A stretch of DNA of 51,398 bases, taken from Salegentibacter maritimus. Lineage in GTDB: Bacteria; Bacteroidota; Bacteroidia; Flavobacteriales; Flavobacteriaceae. The position numbers and the translations under genes are program-made. Where the stretch lies: the NCBI RefSeq assembly GCF_016236915.1, contig NZ_JAEHOK010000023.1, positions 1 to 51,398 on the forward strand. Reading direction: 5' to 3'. Position 1 is the first letter of the stretch, and each line of letters starts with the position of its first letter. This document shows, piece by piece, positions 6,937-15,729 of this stretch. The notes under the pieces are model-generated. The model was not told the DNA's origin, made no database searches, and saw only the letters and a list, made by a program, of their open reading frames with translations.

Positions 6937-8277
6937 TCAACTTTTAGCCGCCAGTTTTTCGTATAAGTCAGCTATTTGCTGGGCACTATCCATAGCAGAT
7001 TTCCCTATATATCCTAAGAACATTTTTTCCGTGCTATGTGCGGTGATTCTCATTAATAATGGTGTTGGAAAGATACCGTATTGGTTAGTTGCAAAAGTCC
7101 TTCGACATACGTGAGAAGTAATCAATTCGTATTTGGGGAAAGTGCCGGTTATTTTCCTTTTTGTGCCTTTCTTTTTATAACGGCCTTTTTCATCTTTTTC
7201 AAGTATTTCTCCGTTTTCATCAAGCATAACAATTTTTGCTCCTTCTGTAAGCGAATTTATTCCAACCGTATTACATAGAATTTTTAAATCGTTATTAAAA
7301 TTTTGAAGGGCTATTGGGTAGGGTAGTCCTTCTTTTAAAATTTCTTTGGTAGTGGGAAGCACAGGTATAGTAACATTTTTGCCTGTCTTCTGTTGTTTTA
7401 GTTCAATTAGTTCCAAGCCCTTTCTTGTTATAAAATTATCTTTCGATAGTCGAAGTAGATCACCTCCTCTTTGACCAATATTGCAACCCAATAACAGCCA
7501 TTTTCTAACATTCTTAAGGCTATCAGATTCTAATTGGGCCTTTTCAATTTTAAGAAGTTCTTCAGGAGTTAAATAAATGATGAAGTCATTTTTTGTTTTT
7601 CCTCCTTTTACCTTCTTAAGTTGATGACTAACTTCTAAACCATTTATTTCAGCATCTGCACAGACTGACTTGAGATCATCAATTTTTTTTCTGGCGTAAC
7701 CTTCAGAATAATTTTGTGAACTGAGTAGCCAATCTAAAAATTTTCTACCAAATTTGATATCTACATCTTTCACTCGATACTTTTTAGCCCCTTGGTACTT
7801 TTTGAAAACGTTCAAAAGGTTTTTATAGGATTTAACCCTACTTAAAGAGATTCCCAAGCCTCCTCGAGCATTTTCTCGGGTATGAGCATTATCTATTAAT
7901 TCTTGAATACAATCTGTTATTAAATCACTTTTAATTCCATCATCCACATGTTCATCTTCCTCTGGATTGTAAAAAATGTAAAGAATTTCTTTAAGCCAAT
8001 TTTTCTGTTCAGGTTTGGGTTTTTGCTTCTTATACTTAGAAAGAAGAAAGTCTTCTAATTCGGACAGTTTTGAATTAACTTCGGCTATTTTTCTTTTGTC
8101 AACTGCATCTAAACCCCGCCTTTTATGCCTTGTAGTATTCCAATACTCTTTTGGAACCTCCAACTCTGTTTTAGCTTCAAATTGAAACTTTTTGTTATTA
8201 TTATCCTTATCTTGTAGGCGTACTGTAAGTGGAGCTTGTTGCCTTTTGGAACGGTAAAGAAAATATATTGTAGCCAT
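6937..8277 (-). CDS. Tyrosine recombinase (element integrase)
   Basis: This 446-residue integrase has an N-terminal arm-binding region (1-90), a SAM-like core-binding domain (about 115-215) and a catalytic domain (230-440). Catalytic residues are visible: R270 in IGQRGGDL, H389xxR392 in SHVCRRTFATN, H414 in TAHSTEKMFLGY and the nucleophile Y423. It should catalyse integration and excision of the element by site-specific strand exchange. A 40-residue insert between R and H (about 345-375, charged) is common in Bacteroidota integrases. It heads the leftward module and should lie at one end of the element. Confidence 0.93.
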   Translation of the reverse strand: MATIYFLYRSKRQQAPLTVRLQDKDNNNKKFQFEAKTELEVPKEYWNTTRHKRRGLDAVDKRKIAEVNSKLSELEDFLLSKYKKQKPKPEQKNWLKEILYIFYNPEEDEHVDDGIKSDLITDCIQELIDNAHTRENARGGLGISLSRVKSYKNLLNVFKKYQGAKKYRVKDVDIKFGRKFLDWLLSSQNYSEGYARKKIDDLKSVCADAEINGLEVSHQLKKVKGGKTKNDFIIYLTPEELLKIEKAQLESDSLKNVRKWLLLGCNIGQRGGDLLRLSKDNFITRKGLELIELKQQKTGKNVTIPVLPTTKEILKEGLPYPIALQNFNNDLKILCNTVGINSLTEGAKIVMLDENGEILEKDEKGRYKKKGTKRKITGTFPKYELITSHVCRRTFATNQYGIFPTPLLMRITAHSTEKMFLGYIGKSAMDSAQQIADLYEKLAAKS

Positions 8278-8290
8278 AAGGATTTATTGA

Positions 8291-8512
8291 GTAATTATAA
8301 AGATAAGACATATTCATTTTTGTTGTACGCAAAATGTACGCCCGAGGAAGAATATAAAAGAATTTTACGCAATCCATAACAATTTAACCTGGGACAATAT
8401 AGTGCCGGAAGCTGTTGATTTTACTAAGCTTATACTGGTTTTTGTGGATATAGGAAATGAACTTAAAATTTTAAGGAAACACTACCGTCCCGAGTACTTA
8501 AAGCCTTGTTAA
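8291..8512 (+). pseudogene. C-terminal remnant of an unrecognised gene beside the integrase
   Basis: An open frame without ATG ends at a TAA at 8510-8512 and reads protein-like from about 8345 on (TWDNIVPEAVDFTKLILVFV, then LKILRKHYRPEYLKPC). A second frame just before it (PEEEYKRILRNP, stop near 8380) also looks coding, so a frameshift may separate the two parts. It could be the tail of a host gene separated from its start by the integrated element. The product is not recognised. Confidence 0.4.
8324..8341. promoter_or_regulatory. Direct repeat TGTACGC x2 upstream of integrase
   Basis: TGTACGC occurs at 8324-8330 and at 8335-8341, an 11-base step, 47 bases before the integrase start. It may be an arm-type integrase site, an operator of the integrase promoter, or part of the attachment region. 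Confidence 0.35.
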
Positions 8513-8537
8513 TCATCTGATTTTCAAGGCTTTTTTG
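8501..8537 (+). terminator. Rho-independent terminator
   Basis: AAGCCTTG (8501-8508) pairs with CAAGGCTT (8525-8532) and is followed by a T run. It overlaps the end of the remnant at 8291-8512, supporting the view that this was once a real gene end. Confidence 0.75.
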
Positions 8538-8645
8538 TTTTGTGGGGCTACGTTGAGGGCAACCTCTTATTGAAACTGTCTATTTTTACATGATTTACTT
8601 TTTTTATATCATTATCTTCTACAGAGTAGGTTCAATTATTATACT

Positions 8646-8756
8646 ATGAAACAACTTAGAGATTATATAAATAAGAACAATAAAAAATTTTTCCTGGGTA
8701 TTAATGTAGGGGTTATTATAGGAATTTTACTGGGATTATTTTTTATACTAAATTAA
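8646..8756 (+). CDS. Possible 36-residue single-span membrane peptide
   Basis: ATG at 8646, stop at 8754-8756. The peptide has a basic head (KQLRDYINKNNKK) and one hydrophobic helix (FFLGINVGVIIGILLGLFF). This is a sensible membrane topology, but short AT-rich frames of this type also arise by chance. It converges with and overlaps by 4 bases the hypothetical gene on the other strand. Function unknown. Confidence 0.4.
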   Translation: MKQLRDYINKNNKKFFLGINVGVIIGILLGLFFILN

Positions 8757-9058
8757 TCAGTAATTGATTTGGTGGATAATTTCTTTATCACCATTTTCCT
8801 ATAGTCTATTCTGACTCTAACCTGTGGAAAGTTTTTGCTTAGTATTAAGCCGTGGTAGTAACTGCTTTTATGACCAGAAAATGTTCTTGATCCAGTATGG
8901 TTCAGAATAAAATTTTGGGTGTTTTCCAGAATAGAAAAGATATCTCCGGTATATTCCTTTTTATCGATGAAAACATCCATTGTAGTTCCCTCAAATCTTG
9001 CACATTCTACCAGGCAATACAGCAGATTATTGGGAAGGATTAATATTGATTCCGCCAT
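8753..9058 (-). CDS. Hypothetical protein, 101 residues
   Basis: Not recognised. It has no signal peptide or membrane helix. The sequence mixes hydrophobic strands and charged turns (ILILPNNLLYCLVECARFEG; QVRVRIDYRKMVIKKLSTK), suggesting a small soluble alpha/beta protein. It stands alone between the element and an exported-protein gene. Confidence 0.5.
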   Translation of the reverse strand: MAESILILPNNLLYCLVECARFEGTTMDVFIDKKEYTGDIFSILENTQNFILNHTGSRTFSGHKSSYYHGLILSKNFPQVRVRIDYRKMVIKKLSTKSITD

Positions 9059-9133
9059 CAGTGTAATTTGGTATCCTGAGGTTAATGTTATTTTCCCTCA
9101 TTAGATTTACTCCTCATCAATTGAAATACCTTC

Positions 9134-9991
9134 TTAATAACGATCAACTTCCAAGTAAAAACTCAAATTATGATTTGATGAATTCCAATTAGACATTCCT
9201 TTTTCTCTGAAATATTTTGTGTCTAAAGGATTAATACCTAAAGGAATCGCGAAAAACTTACTATCTGGAGTCTTCTTTTTACTTTCTAACCATTGTATAG
9301 TAACAGCGAAACTACCTAATTCTTCTTCTAGATAAATATCATAAGTATCCAAATCAACTTTAAACCAATCTGACTGAATATCTCCTACATCAAAAATAAT
9401 GTCTTCTCTATTAAGTAATTCAGTAGGCTCATTATTATCTAATCGATATACATTTAACCTAAACTTTACAGAATTATATTGATTACTTCCGACATAAAAG
9501 TTTAAACTTTTAAGCCTATAGTCACCGTTCAAATTAAATTTCATCCCTGCTTCTGTACCCAGTTTGTCATTTTGTACTTCACCTGCAGTATAAAAATTAA
9601 ACCATAATGTTCCCGTACCAATATGGTTCCTTCCAATTGTTTTTTCTTTTGGTTTTTTACTCGGAATAACAACTTCTGTAAGTTTATCTGATTGCGGTAT
9701 CATTTTCACTACATTTTCTTTATTTCGCAAAGAAGATATTTGAATTAATTTCTTTTTATATCCAAGAAATGAAAATTGTAAAGTGTCACTTGATCTTAGT
9801 TTCTTGTTTAAATTAAGATTAAAATTTCCGTTTTTATCCGAAACGGTTCCAATATTTGTTCCTTGAATCCCGATATTGGCATAAGGTAATTCTGATTTAG
9901 TGTCAGCATCTATTATTTTGCCTTTAATATTAGATTGAGAATAGGTAAATGCACTTATTGAGAAAAATAAGATTGAAAGGATTTTATTCAT
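9134..9991 (-). CDS. Exported protein with CarboxypepD_reg-like domain
   Basis: The protein has 285 residues with a signal peptide (1-18, ending TYSQ). Residues about 20-95 form a carboxypeptidase-regulatory-like beta-sandwich: NIKGKIIDADTKSELPYANI, then GTNIGTVSDKNGNFNL and LQFSFLGYKKKLIQI. In Bacteroidota this domain is the usual N-terminal cap of outer-membrane proteins; here no barrel follows. The C-terminal 170 residues look beta-rich (WFNFYTAGEVQ, FAVTIQWLESKK) and are unknown. It is probably periplasmic or surface-located, role unknown. Confidence 0.72.
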   Translation of the reverse strand: MNKILSILFFSISAFTYSQSNIKGKIIDADTKSELPYANIGIQGTNIGTVSDKNGNFNLNLNKKLRSSDTLQFSFLGYKKKLIQISSLRNKENVVKMIPQSDKLTEVVIPSKKPKEKTIGRNHIGTGTLWFNFYTAGEVQNDKLGTEAGMKFNLNGDYRLKSLNFYVGSNQYNSVKFRLNVYRLDNNEPTELLNREDIIFDVGDIQSDWFKVDLDTYDIYLEEELGSFAVTIQWLESKKKTPDSKFFAIPLGINPLDTKYFREKGMSNWNSSNHNLSFYLEVDRY

Positions 9992-10063
9992 GTGTGGGTT
10001 TATCGTTCAAATTAACAATTGAGTTTTAATTTTACTTGCCAACGCCAACATTCTGTATAATCA

Positions 10064-10189
10064 TCAACTACGTTTATTAATATACCGTTTGGAAGTATTC
10101 CCTACAATCTTATCTAAAACCCTTTCATAAGGCTTCATTTCTCTTTTGTAGTAAGCTTTGTGAAACTTTTTCCAGTAATCTAAAGACAT
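10064..10189 (-). pseudogene. Short basic ORF or gene remnant
   Basis: A 41-residue frame from an ATG at 10187-10189 (MSLDYWKKFHKAYYKRE, then YERVLDKIVGN). The same frame stays open upstream for about 10 more protein-like codons (LLKYKAKES). It looks like the tail of a lost gene, but a small real protein cannot be excluded. The rest of the 9992-10315 gap shows nothing. Confidence 0.3.
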
Positions 10190-10315
10190 ACTCTCTTTGG
10201 CCTTATATTTCAGTAAATTATGTCATGAATTTATTACAAGGTACTTTTTGAATTTTCGTGGTTTCATTGACTGCTTTTGCATTTCCATTCCTATAAAACA
10301 GTAATAAAGTTGATT

Positions 10316-11242
10316 TTAATCATCCCAATTTATGGAATATTCACCTGTAGGTGCAGTCTCAATCCATTTTCCCTCAATGATTTTTTCGTTACCCGTTCTG
10401 TTATTAGTTAAATTAAGTCTATATGAAACCTGTCGTTTTCGCCATTCCTGTTCAATGTGAAATGCAGATTGACCTTTAGGAATTGCAACTTTTTGCATTT
10501 CTTCAAAACCGTGTGGGTTTATCGAAGAGTACTCACTATACAACCTTTCCTCGCCATTAAAGTAAATTTCATTTTGATTAATGTCTGTGGGAACTTCAAC
10601 CATTAAAGAATCATTCTTTAACCAAATAAATGCACCGTCTTCAGGGCTTTTAAAATGCGATTGAATATGAGTGTCAACCCCTCCATATGGGGAAATTGAA
10701 ATCTCCTGGGACTCTGGTACATCGAATGTGTAAGTTGTTCCCTTCCTAACAAAAAGGGAATCACCATCATCTTCATTTAAAGTGTAGATGATGCTATTAA
10801 AGCGGTATCCCTGCGATTTTTTCTGAAATACTTCAATCTCTTTGACTTCTTCACCTGATTTAAGAACTAGAGTAAAACCAAATTCCTCCCCGGAACTGTT
10901 TTCTTTTAATATAACTTCAAGCAAAGAAGGAGTATTTCTGGTTATAACAAAACCTTTAATATCCCACAAAGCTTCGATTTTGCCCAGATCTTCTAAAGAT
11001 AACACTGAATTTTCCTTAGTCATTTCCCCTTCTTGGGAATAGATGTTCCCGAAAATACTATAATCACTATTATGGTTTACGACCTCTGCGATTTGCCAAT
11101 TACCATTAGTAAAAGATATTTCTGTTTCACCACCTTCTGCTTCCATTTCAATTAAAGTGGTTGACGGTTGTATGGTAGATAGTTCATTATCACTACAGGA
11201 AATTAATCCTATTATTAAAAATAGACCAATGAATATTTTCAT
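10316..11242 (-). CDS. Lipoprotein of unknown function
   Basis: The protein has 308 residues. The N-terminus MKIFIGLFLIIGLISC is a lipoprotein signal with the acylated Cys at residue 16; the following SDNE is acidic, like export signals that send lipoproteins to the cell surface in this phylum. The rest appears beta-rich, with an early repeat-free section (17-140) ending in KSGEEVKEIEVFQKK, reminiscent of BACON-type or other Ig-like domains, and a second half with no known motif. It stands alone next to gene remnants. Function unknown. Confidence 0.7.
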   Translation of the reverse strand: MKIFIGLFLIIGLISCSDNELSTIQPSTTLIEMEAEGGETEISFTNGNWQIAEVVNHNSDYSIFGNIYSQEGEMTKENSVLSLEDLGKIEALWDIKGFVITRNTPSLLEVILKENSSGEEFGFTLVLKSGEEVKEIEVFQKKSQGYRFNSIIYTLNEDDGDSLFVRKGTTYTFDVPESQEISISPYGGVDTHIQSHFKSPEDGAFIWLKNDSLMVEVPTDINQNEIYFNGEERLYSEYSSINPHGFEEMQKVAIPKGQSAFHIEQEWRKRQVSYRLNLTNNRTGNEKIIEGKWIETAPTGEYSINWDD

Positions 11243-11335
11243 GTTTTTTTACTTCTCATTTTTTGTCATTTATTATAGGACTTTGGTTTTTTAACTTCGT
11301 TACGGTTTTACTTGTTAAAATTGCTACGTCACCGC

Positions 11336-11539
11336 TTAGTTTTTATTTGCCTTGTATATTAAACCCACTACAGCTGAACCATCATTAAAAAGTATAAAAG
11401 TTTCAGTTCGTTCCTGTTTGGTGTTAAGTTTTGGGCTGAAATAGGAAAAAGTGATAATAAGCTTATTTACTAATAATTCGTTTGGGTCTCTACCAGTATA
11501 TCTGTTTAAGTATTTAGGATTGCCAATCCTGGATCTCTT
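11336..11539 (-). pseudogene. Remnant of an unrecognised gene (C-terminal part)
   Basis: An open frame without ATG ends at 11336-11338. It reads protein-like: NPKYLNRYTGRDPNELL, then FILFNDGSAVVGLIYKANKN. A little upstream an ATG-AAA-AAG run is separated by an in-frame stop at 11540-11542. Probably a decayed gene; family not recognised. Confidence 0.35.
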
Positions 11540-11556
11540 TTAAATTCTTCTCTTTT

Positions 11557-11838
11557 TCATTTAATTCCCGAAATTTTACTTGACTTAGCCTCGATCAATG
11601 GAGAGGCAGTACTTCTGTTTATAGTTTGGTGATCTAAAAGATAAAGAAGAATTTTTTTCTTTTCAGGGGCTAATCGTCCATAATCGTTCGTAAACGGTCG
11701 TTTTTCGGTCGATTGATTGACTGGAGTTTCCTTTTTGCGAACGATTTCGATATTCATAAAATCATTCTCTTCTTCTATTTTAGGAGTAGGTAAACCATAT
11801 TCTTTGCAGGAGTTAATAATACGGTTAATTCTGCTTTC
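11557..11838 (-). pseudogene. C-terminal fragment of an AlbA_2/COG2865-type ATP-binding regulator
   Basis: The frame is open from a stop at 11839-11841 to the end at 11557. It begins RINRIINSCKEYGLPTPKIE, which matches the region after the ATPase-like domain in Schlafen/AlbA_2 proteins (typically R-G-x-G-I-x-R-I-I-x-x-C-K-E-x-G-L-P-x-P). It continues with a winged-helix-like end, KKKILLYLLDHQTINRS. The usual 350 or more N-terminal residues are missing, and the sequence past the stop does not resume the family. The internal ATG at 11757 would give 66 residues, but a functional short product is unlikely. Confidence 0.6.
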
Positions 11839-11933
11839 TCATTTCCATTAGAATCCAGTTATTTCAAATTATGATTTTTTCAGCCTGCAGTAAAAAAAAT
11901 ACTCCTGCCAGCCAATCTTCTCTTATTTGATTT

Positions 11934-12908
11934 TTAACAATCCTCATCAGGATCTTCAACCGCACAATGATCGGCGTGCCAGGCATTTCTTTCGCCCATT
12001 GGTTTTTCCATTCCTATGGTAGTGTCGTGGCGGGTTTGATGTTCCATTTCTGAATTTATCTCAGCACCCATTAATACAATAAAAGCGGTTAAAAATAACC
12101 ACAACATTAATATTGCTACGGCAGCAAAACTTCCGTAGAGATCATCATAACTTCCAAAATTGGCTACATACCACGAAAATAAAATAGAGCCGGCCAGCCA
12201 AACCAGGGAGCCAATTACCGCACCCCAGCTTACCCAACTAAATCTTGGATTTGTTCTGTATGGAGCAGTTTTATAGAGCATACTTAAATTAAAAATTAAA
12301 ATAAGTCCCAAAAACACCCAACGTAACCAGTTGAACATGTTTTCTAATTGTGGTGTTAAGCCCAGGTTTTTTATGAGTAACGGGAAGAAAATCACAATTA
12401 ATAAACTAATGAGTCCTATTACTAAACCTCCCAGGGTAAACAACAGGCTTAGCAGATTTTTCATGATAATTCCCCGGCCATCAATTTCATCGTAAGCAAT
12501 ATTAATACCTTGCAAAAGTGCACTTGTTCCTTTATTGGCACTCCAAATACTTATAAGAATACTAATAAATAACCCCCAACCAATTTCTTTTTTAGAACGT
12601 TCTAAAACAGGATCCAGGAAATCGGTTAGCATATTAAAAGACTGGTCGGGTAAAATAAGGTTTAGGTATGAAATCTGTTCTTCAATTTGCGAAGGTTCTA
12701 AAACCAGGCTATAGATGGAAATAGCAGCTACAATAGTGGGGAAAATTGCAAGAAAGAAATAAAAGGCAACCCCGGCTGAAATTATTTGTATATGGTCTAA
12801 TTTCATCTCTCGAAATACACGTTTCCCAATATCTATCCAGCCCGATATTGGGATTTGGTGTGGCCATTTAGCTTCTTGACCCCGGTAATTATTTCTGTTT
12901 TTACTCAT
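11934..12908 (-). CDS. YihY/BrkB-family inner-membrane protein
   Basis: This 324-residue protein has about six membrane helices. The first (about 40-65) contains the family's SAGVAFYFFLAIFPTIVA signature, and the last (about 255-285) ends in LTAFIVLMGAEINSEME. The family was once called ribonuclease BN by mistake; its true role is unsettled (virulence factor BrkB, possible transporter). The C-terminal 40 residues are hydrophilic, with His and acidic residues. It follows the mechanosensitive-channel gene in the same direction with an 88-base gap, so the two may be co-expressed envelope genes. Confidence 0.9.
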   Translation of the reverse strand: MSKNRNNYRGQEAKWPHQIPISGWIDIGKRVFREMKLDHIQIISAGVAFYFFLAIFPTIVAAISIYSLVLEPSQIEEQISYLNLILPDQSFNMLTDFLDPVLERSKKEIGWGLFISILISIWSANKGTSALLQGINIAYDEIDGRGIIMKNLLSLLFTLGGLVIGLISLLIVIFFPLLIKNLGLTPQLENMFNWLRWVFLGLILIFNLSMLYKTAPYRTNPRFSWVSWGAVIGSLVWLAGSILFSWYVANFGSYDDLYGSFAAVAILMLWLFLTAFIVLMGAEINSEMEHQTRHDTTIGMEKPMGERNAWHADHCAVEDPDEDC

Positions 12909-12996
12909 TTTATAGATACTAGATTTTTACCTCTATTTAAGTAAGCCTAATATTTTTTGAAAAAGGGAATCTTTATTTCGCTTATTGATTTTGCTT

Positions 12997-14754
12997 TTAA
13001 ATTCCGGTGCTCGAGCCTTTCGGCGGATAGCTTGATTGGTTTCTAAGAGCATCAATTTGCTCCCTGGTAAATTCCGGTATCGGCATTTCGCGCTCTTTTC
13101 TCCAGTTTTCAACTTCAGCTTCGGCTCTGGCCGACTTCTCTTTAGAAAGCCCGGGATCTTTTCCGAAATAAATAGTTTGTGAAGGGAAAGCAAAATCGGT
13201 ACCGCTGCGGTCTACAACTTCCATCATTCTAAGCATAAGGTCTTCGCGTATTTCCAGAAATTCTTCATAACTGCGTGCTTCTAAATAAGCAAAAACTTCA
13301 ATATCTAAAGAGTGTGCGCCAAAACCTATAAAGCGAATCCTGGCCGGATCTTCATAAACTTTTGGATGTGAATAGAGTGTTTTTCGTAATTCGGTAAGTA
13401 AAAAACGCAATTGGTCTGATGAAGTTTCATACCTGAAATTTAGAATGCTTGCGAACCTAAATTTATCTCGATAGGCATAATTCTCTATGGTGTCTGATGA
13501 GAAAGCTCCATTGGGAATGGTGATAAGTGTACGATCCAGGGTTCGAATTCGTGTAGACCTAATCCCAATTTTTTCAATAGTTCCGGTAATTTCTCCCACT
13601 TTACAAAAATCACCTACTCTAATGGGCCTATCGGCTATTAAAGTTACACTTCCTACAAAGTTTTCTATAGTTTTTTGTGCACCAAGGGCCAGTGCTATAC
13701 CACCAATTCCCAATGCTGCGAGGCCGGTGGTTACATCTACACCTATAGCCCCCAGAATTGCTATAATTCCAAAAGCTACAATAGCTATTTTAGCTGCACG
13801 TTGTAAAAATAGGACTATAGAAACCCCGGCAGGGTTTCCGCGTAAAAGCATTTTTTCCTGAGTTATCTTTCCAATAAAATCAGATAATCTCCATAAAAGG
13901 ATAAGAATAGCAGCAATCCCTATGGTTATGGTAATGGCGCTAAATTTCTGCCTTAGAATAAATGAAAGTTCAAGGTTTCTTGAAATAGATACAAATATCC
14001 ATACCGCCATATAAAGTTTTACAGGTAGTTTCAGCGCAGTAATGATTCCTGAAATTGGCGAATGTCTTGCTTTTTTCCATATTTTCTTTAGTAGAAATAT
14101 AATGACAGAAACTATTAGTCGCGAAATTAAATAGCTTATGGCAATAAGTATTACAGCAATTATCCATTGGCCGGCCGGAACCCCGCCCCATAGGTGCTTT
14201 TTTAAAACACCGGGCATTATTTCATCTATATATGTAGGGTTTTCCAGGTTAAGCGAGCTAATAGCCCTGGTAGTTTTAGAGGAAAAAAGCCATATGGGAT
14301 GGCCGGCTTCATCATCATATTTTTCTAAAAAAATAGGTATGGTCTCACCATTAACCTTTACACTACCAATTTGATCCAAATTTGCATCTATATCATCATC
14401 TAATTTGCCACTTTCTTCATTGCTAATTATGTAATAAGACTGTATGTTTCCTTTTTGGTCAAACAAACCTTGTAAAATCCTAATAACTCGCTCTTTCTCT
14501 TTTTCGGTAGAAATACCCGCCGGAAAATTTAAGTATTTAGCTGCTTTGTTATAGTTTAGCTCGGCCATTGCATCTATAAAACCATTTACCGCTCCTCTTG
14601 GCGTTCTTCTACCAAGGGGGTCTTTAGGGGTTTCCTTTGCTTCCTGCTCTTCATTTTGTGTTTTAGATAATGGGAATTGCGCCTGGATATCTATGCTTGA
14701 AAACAGCAAGAAACAAATAATAAAAATCTGATGTACGCGGGTTATTGACTTCAT
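12997..14754 (-). CDS. MscS-family mechanosensitive ion channel with periplasmic N-terminal domain
   Basis: The protein has 585 residues. A signal sequence (1-25) is followed by a soluble region (30-180, with PRGAVNGFIDAMAELNYNKAA), membrane helices at about 195-220, 240-258, 270-290 and 315-340, and then the pore helix and beta domain: GLAALGIGGIALALGAQ, NFVGSVTLIADRPIRVGDF, IPNGAFSS (345-425). This core forms the tension-gated pore that releases solutes on osmotic downshock. The extra N-terminal domain and helices make it a larger MscS homologue, common in Bacteroidota. The last 100 residues are the cytoplasmic alpha/beta domain. Confidence 0.92.
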   Translation of the reverse strand: MKSITRVHQIFIICFLLFSSIDIQAQFPLSKTQNEEQEAKETPKDPLGRRTPRGAVNGFIDAMAELNYNKAAKYLNFPAGISTEKEKERVIRILQGLFDQKGNIQSYYIISNEESGKLDDDIDANLDQIGSVKVNGETIPIFLEKYDDEAGHPIWLFSSKTTRAISSLNLENPTYIDEIMPGVLKKHLWGGVPAGQWIIAVILIAISYLISRLIVSVIIFLLKKIWKKARHSPISGIITALKLPVKLYMAVWIFVSISRNLELSFILRQKFSAITITIGIAAILILLWRLSDFIGKITQEKMLLRGNPAGVSIVLFLQRAAKIAIVAFGIIAILGAIGVDVTTGLAALGIGGIALALGAQKTIENFVGSVTLIADRPIRVGDFCKVGEITGTIEKIGIRSTRIRTLDRTLITIPNGAFSSDTIENYAYRDKFRFASILNFRYETSSDQLRFLLTELRKTLYSHPKVYEDPARIRFIGFGAHSLDIEVFAYLEARSYEEFLEIREDLMLRMMEVVDRSGTDFAFPSQTIYFGKDPGLSKEKSARAEAEVENWRKEREMPIPEFTREQIDALRNQSSYPPKGSSTGI

Positions 14755-14959
14755 GAGTTGGCAGTTTTCAAACTTATACCGAAGATAAGCAATTGTTTTT
14801 ATCGCTTAGTTTTCTGGCTTCAGTTCTAACGTATTTATAGAATTCAGACTTATAAATCTTCCTTAAAACTTGATCGTAAAATCTTTAAAGAAGGTTAAAG
14901 TTCTTGAAACAGCTTTTTTAAACCTATAAATTATAGAATAGAGACTAAAATAATGAAAA

Positions 14960-15628
14960 ATGGAAAAAATAGTAAAGATTAAAGAAGTGAAGCTTGTAAC
15001 TCATGATGTTAAACAATTTATAGTAGAAAAGCCTGCTGGTTATACGTTTACCCCGGGTCACGCCACCGAAGTTTCTATAAATAAGCAAGAGTGGAAGGAT
15101 GAAAAAAGGCCGTTTACCTTTACCAGCTTAAACGAAGACGATTATTTGGAATTTACGATTAAGATCTATCCAGATCATGATGGGGTGACTGAACAATTAG
15201 GTAAATTAAAACCTGGAGACGAATTAATTGTTCGCGATACCTGGGGTGCCATAGAATATAAAGGGCCGGGATATATTATTGCCGGAGGAGCAGGAATAAC
15301 TCCATATATAGCGATGCTGCGCGAGCTTAAAGAAAAAAATAAGCTAGACGGAATAACTTTATTTTATTCTAATAAAACCGATAAAGACATTATTCTAAAA
15401 GAAGAATTAGATACTATGCTGGGGAAAAATGTAACTTATGTGATTACCGACCAAAAAGATACTCATTTTACCAAAGCTTATATAGATGAAGACTTCTTAA
15501 AAAAACATATAGATAATTTTAATGAAAAATTTTATGTATGTGGGCCGCCGAAAATGACAGAAGAGGTAGGTGAACTTTTAGAAAAATTAGGTGCGAATCC
15601 AGAGTCAGTAACCTTAGACGATCAGTAA
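14960..15628 (+). CDS. Ferredoxin-reductase-like FAD/NAD-binding oxidoreductase
   Basis: The 222-residue protein has the ferredoxin-NADP reductase fold without a ferredoxin domain: a FAD-binding barrel with RPFTFTS (50-56) in place of the usual RxYS motif, and a nucleotide-binding half with GGAGITPYIAML (about 107-118) and the C-terminal CGPPKMTEEV. It would move electrons between NAD(P)H and an unknown partner. The next gene in the same direction is a sterol-desaturase-like di-iron hydroxylase, which needs such electrons; the pairing is suggestive but not proven. It is transcribed away from the MscS gene. Confidence 0.82.
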   Translation: MEKIVKIKEVKLVTHDVKQFIVEKPAGYTFTPGHATEVSINKQEWKDEKRPFTFTSLNEDDYLEFTIKIYPDHDGVTEQLGKLKPGDELIVRDTWGAIEYKGPGYIIAGGAGITPYIAMLRELKEKNKLDGITLFYSNKTDKDIILKEELDTMLGKNVTYVITDQKDTHFTKAYIDEDFLKKHIDNFNEKFYVCGPPKMTEEVGELLEKLGANPESVTLDDQ

Positions 15629-15729
15629 AAAAAAAAGCATCCTTCAAGTAAAATTATTGCTAAGAGAGGTTTTGCTTACCGGGTAGGGTTAATTGAGGAA
15701 TATGTTATCTATAATATTTTAAATGGAAT

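Noticed and set aside
12933-13193. 86-residue minus-strand frame overlapping the end of the MscS gene
   Set aside because: Very basic composition, other frame of the MscS C-terminus, no family marks.
13487-13861. 124-residue plus-strand frame
   Set aside because: Mirror frame of the MscS core, which is clearly the real gene.
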